Below, piece after piece: positions 5,272 to 7,475 of a stretch of DNA of 7,475 bases (position 1 is the stretch's first letter; each line of letters begins with the position of its first letter). Location: the NCBI GenBank assembly GCA_947442095.1, contig CANEVG010000170.1, positions 1-7,475 of the forward strand, read 5' to 3'. Origin of the DNA: Sphingomonadaceae bacterium (lineage in GTDB: Bacteria; Pseudomonadota; Alphaproteobacteria; Sphingomonadales; Sphingomonadaceae). A model generated the notes under the pieces. That model did no database searches. It worked only from the letters and a program-made list of their open reading frames with translations, and was not told where the DNA came from. Both the position numbers and the translations under genes were made by a program.

Positions 5272-6174
5272 ATGGTCATGCTTTTGAGTGCGCGAGTAAC
5301 CCTTGCCATCGCTGTGGGGGCCTGCTCCATTGCGGCAAACGCTGCCCCGACAAAGCAGACGCCGGCGCTGACTTTGTTTGCGGCTACCAAAGCAAAAGCG
5401 CTTCAGGGTGATGCCGATGCGCAGTACAAACTTGGGCAAATGTACGCCCAAGGCAGAGGCGTTGCGCAGGACTATGGCGTAGCGGTTAGCTGGTTCCGCA
5501 GAGCGGCTGAGCAGGGCTATGCCGTTGCGCAGAACAGCCTCGGGTTCATGTACTACAGTGGCCAAGGTGTGGCGCAGGACTATTACGCAGCAGTCAGCTG
5601 GTTCCGTAGGGCGGCTGAGCAGGGCTATGCCGATGCGCAGAACAACCTTGCGGTAATGTACGACCAAGGCCGAGGCGTGGCGCAAGACTATGGCGTCGCG
5701 GTCAGCTGGTTCCGCAAGGCTGCTGAGCAGGGTTACGCCGTTGCGCAGAACAACCTTGGGGTAACGTACGACAAAGGCCAAGGTGTCGCGCAGGACTATG
5801 CAGCTGCGGTCAGCTGGTACCGCAAGGCGGCCGAGCAAGGGTTTTCCGCTTCGCAGTCCCGCCTCGCGTACATGTACTACGACGGTCAAGGTGTGGCGCA
5901 GGATTATGCTGCCGCTGTCAGTTGGTACCGCAAGGCCGCTGAGCAGGGGGACACCCGCGCGCAGGTCAACCTCGGGAACATGTACTTCAACGGCGCGGGT
6001 GTGGCGCAGGATTACGTTCAGGCTCACAAATGGTTCAACCTTGCGGGCGCTGGCGCTAAAGATGCCGAAACCCGAGATAACGCTACAAAGAACAGGGACA
6101 TCGTCGCTGCGAAGATGCAGCCAGCCCAGATAGCGGAGGCGCAGCGGCTGGCTAACGAGTGGCGGAAGAAATGA
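5272..6174 (+). CDS. exported Sel1-like repeat protein
   Basis: A 300-residue protein made mostly of six 36-residue Sel1-like (SLR) repeats, residues 47-262. Each carries the pattern AQxxLGxMYxxGxGVAQDYxx followed by AVSWFRKAAEQG. SLRs fold as paired helices in a superhelix and serve as protein-binding scaffolds; partners here are unknown. The N-terminus (MVMLLSARVTLAIAVGACS) looks like a signal peptide with cleavage near AANA, so the protein is probably periplasmic. A VGAC sequence at residues 15-18 is a poor lipobox, so lipoprotein status is possible but weakly supported. After the repeats comes a charged tail (to EWRKK). I chose ATG 5272 over 5251 because of GGGGA six bases upstream and the promoter position; ATG 5278 is also possible. 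The next gene overlaps the stop, so the two form an operon. Confidence 0.88.
   Translation: MVMLLSARVTLAIAVGACSIAANAAPTKQTPALTLFAATKAKALQGDADAQYKLGQMYAQGRGVAQDYGVAVSWFRRAAEQGYAVAQNSLGFMYYSGQGVAQDYYAAVSWFRRAAEQGYADAQNNLAVMYDQGRGVAQDYGVAVSWFRKAAEQGYAVAQNNLGVTYDKGQGVAQDYAAAVSWYRKAAEQGFSASQSRLAYMYYDGQGVAQDYAAAVSWYRKAAEQGDTRAQVNLGNMYFNGAGVAQDYVQAHKWFNLAGAGAKDAETRDNATKNRDIVAAKMQPAQIAEAQRLANEWRKK
5410..6057 (+). repeat. six tandem 108-base units encoding Sel1 repeats
   Basis: Units start at 5410, 5518, 5626, 5734, 5842 and 5950, each exactly 108 bases with no indels. Conserved stretches such as GTGGCGCAGGA and GTCAGCTGGT recur at fixed positions. Units 2 to 5 are the most alike; units 1 and 6 differ most, as expected for the ends of an array. 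The nucleotide-level similarity suggests growth by duplication or ongoing homogenisation. Confidence 0.9.
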
Positions 6175-6485
6175 GGCGAGTAATCCGCGCCGGAAGGTTG
6201 CTAAGAAAGCAGCTGATCGTCGCCTCAAGCCAGTTATCGTTAGCAATGTTAGTGTCGACCTCAGCAGCTACCGCACATCCCGGCGGCCTGAACGCCGCGG
6301 GTTGTCACAATGACCGCAAGAACGGAGGCTATCACTGCCACCGGGCACCTGTGCGTGAAGCGCTACCCTTCCGGCAGTCGAGCACTGATAGTGCTTACTA
6401 CCCCAACTGCGCTGCAGCCCGAGCCGCTGGCGCTGCTCCCATGAGGGTCGGAGATCCCGGCTATCGTGCAGGTCTCGACCGTTAA
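6171..6485 (+). CDS. exported small YHYH / Excalibur-like protein, lacking the terminal Ca-binding loop
   Basis: A 104-residue protein. A basic start and hydrophobic stretch (residues 14-30) followed by SAATA|HPGG indicate a signal peptide cleaved near residue 35. The mature protein opens with HPGGLNAAGCHNDRKNGGYH then CHR, the YHYH-type motif with two Cys and several His that could bind metal or form a disulfide. Residues about 75-104 (YYPNCAAARAAGAAP, then GDPGYRAGLDR) match the Excalibur domain, but the protein stops at LDR where the family usually continues with a D-x-D-G-D loop and a terminal Cys-Glu. Calcium binding by that loop is therefore unlikely. The ATG at 6171 overlaps the Sel1 gene's stop (ATGA) with GGCGGAAGAA just upstream, implying coupled translation; a GTG at 6159 is a less likely alternative. 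Confidence 0.82.
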   Translation: MRRVIRAGRLLRKQLIVASSQLSLAMLVSTSAATAHPGGLNAAGCHNDRKNGGYHCHRAPVREALPFRQSSTDSAYYPNCAAARAAGAAPMRVGDPGYRAGLDR

Positions 6486-6627
6486 CGTTCAGGCGACCCC
6501 GTTACGGCAAGGCGGCCCTAGTGCTGGCGGCTCTCCGTTGTCGAATTAGCCGGGGATGACGTTTCGGATCAGGCCGCCCCGCCGTGCAGCTTAAGGCTTA
6601 GAGAGCGCTGCGACGGTGGAAGTGGAA

Positions 6628-7475
6628 TCAGGCAACCGCCTCGGCTTTTTTGCGCCTCGCCGCCTGATCCTGAGCGGATTGCGGCGCGGCATAGCGCGTT
6701 TGCAGTTCATGCCATTCGAGCACCAGCTTGCCTCCCGTCGCCTCGTGCTGGCGGCCCCAGGCGGACAACATGTCGAGGCAGGCATGGTCGATATGATCGA
6801 GATGTTCGATCTGGATGTGCACTTCGGAGCCCGTCGGCACTGTGTCCAGCGCGGCGGCGATGCGCGGGATCGAAACGAAGGTCGCCGAGCCATGCAAGTC
6901 GAAATCGATCCGCCCTGTCGCAGCGTCTTCCATCCGGTCGATCCGCACGTGGGTGAGCGACCAGACCAGCTTGGCGACCGCGATCCCGAAGCCGATCAGC
7001 ACGCCGGTCAAGAGATCGACCAGCACGATCCCAATGACCGTGGCGAAATAGATCACCAGCTCGATCCGGCCAAACGCCGCGATCTTGCGGATCTGGGCCA
7101 GATTCACCAGCTTGTATCCCGTGTACACTAGGATCGCGGCCAGCGCCGCTGTCGGCACCTGATTGAGCAGGGACGGCACCGCCACCACGGTACCGAGCAG
7201 CCACGCGCCGTGGAGAATGGTGGAAAGGCGGGTAGTCGCGCCGGCCTGCACGTTCGCCGATGAACGCACGATCACGCCGGTCATCGGCAGCGCACCGACC
7301 GCGCCGCACAGCATGTTTCCGATGCCCTGCGCGCGCAGCTCCTGATCGTATTTGGTCCGCGAGCCGGTGTGCATCTGGTCTACCGCAGTGGCGCACAGCA
7401 GCGTTTCCGCGCTGGCGACGAAAGCAAAAACCAGCGCCAGCAACAGAATATCAGTCTGAAAAGCCTGCGCAAACC
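6628..7475 (-). CDS. SulP-family anion transporter with STAS domain, C-terminal part
   Basis: The frame is open to the right edge, so the 5' half of the gene is outside the window; 281 residues are visible. The first ~172 hold several hydrophobic helices and the SulP-typical QELRAQGIGNMLCGAVGALP followed by VRSSANVQAGATTRLS. Further membrane segments lie at about 83-101, 106-122 and 136-172. Residues about 188-262 form a cytoplasmic STAS domain (FDLHGSATFVSIPRIAAALD, then HIDHACLDML). SulP proteins are inner-membrane transporters or exchangers of sulfate, bicarbonate or dicarboxylates; substrate cannot be fixed from this part, although the GAT-TRLS region is often seen in bicarbonate-type members. 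The gene is convergent with the Sel1/YHYH operon, 142 bases away, and looks like ordinary chromosomal flank. The alanine- and lysine-rich tail (RRKKAEAVA) is unremarkable. Confidence 0.92.
   Translation of the reverse strand, partial: FAQAFQTDILLLALVFAFVASAETLLCATAVDQMHTGSRTKYDQELRAQGIGNMLCGAVGALPMTGVIVRSSANVQAGATTRLSTILHGAWLLGTVVAVPSLLNQVPTAALAAILVYTGYKLVNLAQIRKIAAFGRIELVIYFATVIGIVLVDLLTGVLIGFGIAVAKLVWSLTHVRIDRMEDAATGRIDFDLHGSATFVSIPRIAAALDTVPTGSEVHIQIEHLDHIDHACLDMLSAWGRQHEATGGKLVLEWHELQTRYAAPQSAQDQAARRKKAEAVA

Noticed and set aside
5052..5390. Minus-strand open frame of 112 codons across the Sel1 start
   Set aside because: It crosses the transposase remnant in the wrong frame; the recognisable OrfA residues are in a different minus-strand frame.
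5410..6057. CRISPR-like array
   Set aside because: The 108-base periodic units are coding throughout and translate to Sel1 repeats; there are no short repeats with unique spacers.
5083..6246. Long minus-strand open frame (387 codons) opposite the Sel1 gene
   Set aside because: It repeats with the same 108-base period because it mirrors the Sel1 repeats, has no family resemblance, and lies opposite a clearly coding gene.
6486..6627. Terminator or element border between the convergent genes
   Set aside because: GGCGGCC (6511-6517) and GGCCGCC (6572-6578) are inverted copies 54 bases apart, but there is no T-run and no repeat of the left flank, so neither call is supported.
6616..7131. Plus-strand open frame of 171 codons
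   Set aside because: It is antisense to the STAS and membrane domain of the SulP transporter and resembles no protein family.

Overview
GC-rich, alphaproteobacterial-looking DNA. Codon use and the style of the SulP, integrase and YHYH/Excalibur proteins suggest Sphingomonadales, but this is an inference and no taxonomic marker is present. The window is an accessory region between two chromosomal genes, one broken and one partial. The centre looks like a compact integrative element of about 4.6 kb.

Left flank (1-357): the C-terminal part of a thiamine-diphosphate enzyme of the acetolactate synthase type. It has an in-frame stop at 109-111 and is cut off just after the GDG cofactor motif, so it is a pseudogene. 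An AT-rich spacer (358-495) follows and leads to an integrase gene.

Central element (about 459-5066): a tyrosine integrase (496-1743); an unknown protein coupled to it by a 4-base overlap (1740-2432); an AlpA-like helix-turn-helix protein (2544-2759); and a 655-residue primase/RepA-type helicase fusion (2930-4897). A strong intrinsic terminator (4925-4957) and a cluster of 9-base TTTCGGTC-type repeats (to 5013) close it. There are no capsid, tail, packaging, conjugation or portal genes. The layout is that of a small integrative element or phage-satellite-like island that brings its own integration, control and replication proteins. An imperfect 16-base direct repeat (459-474 and 5051-5066, one mismatch) brackets it and is my best guess for the attachment sites.

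Right part: 5054-5167 holds a decayed fragment of an IS3-family OrfA transposase on the minus strand. A two-gene plus-strand operon follows: an exported protein with six Sel1-like repeats (5272-6174) and an exported small YHYH/Excalibur-like protein (6171-6485), overlapping by ATGA. They may be element cargo, older accessory DNA or chromosomal; the proposed att pair would put them outside the element. Bases 6486-6627 hold no gene or terminator I recognise. The window ends in a convergent, partial SulP anion transporter with a STAS domain (minus strand, 6628 to the edge).

The 3' part of the left pseudogene does not reappear on the right, so simple insertion into that gene does not explain the locus. 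A deletion or IS-mediated rearrangement must also have happened.
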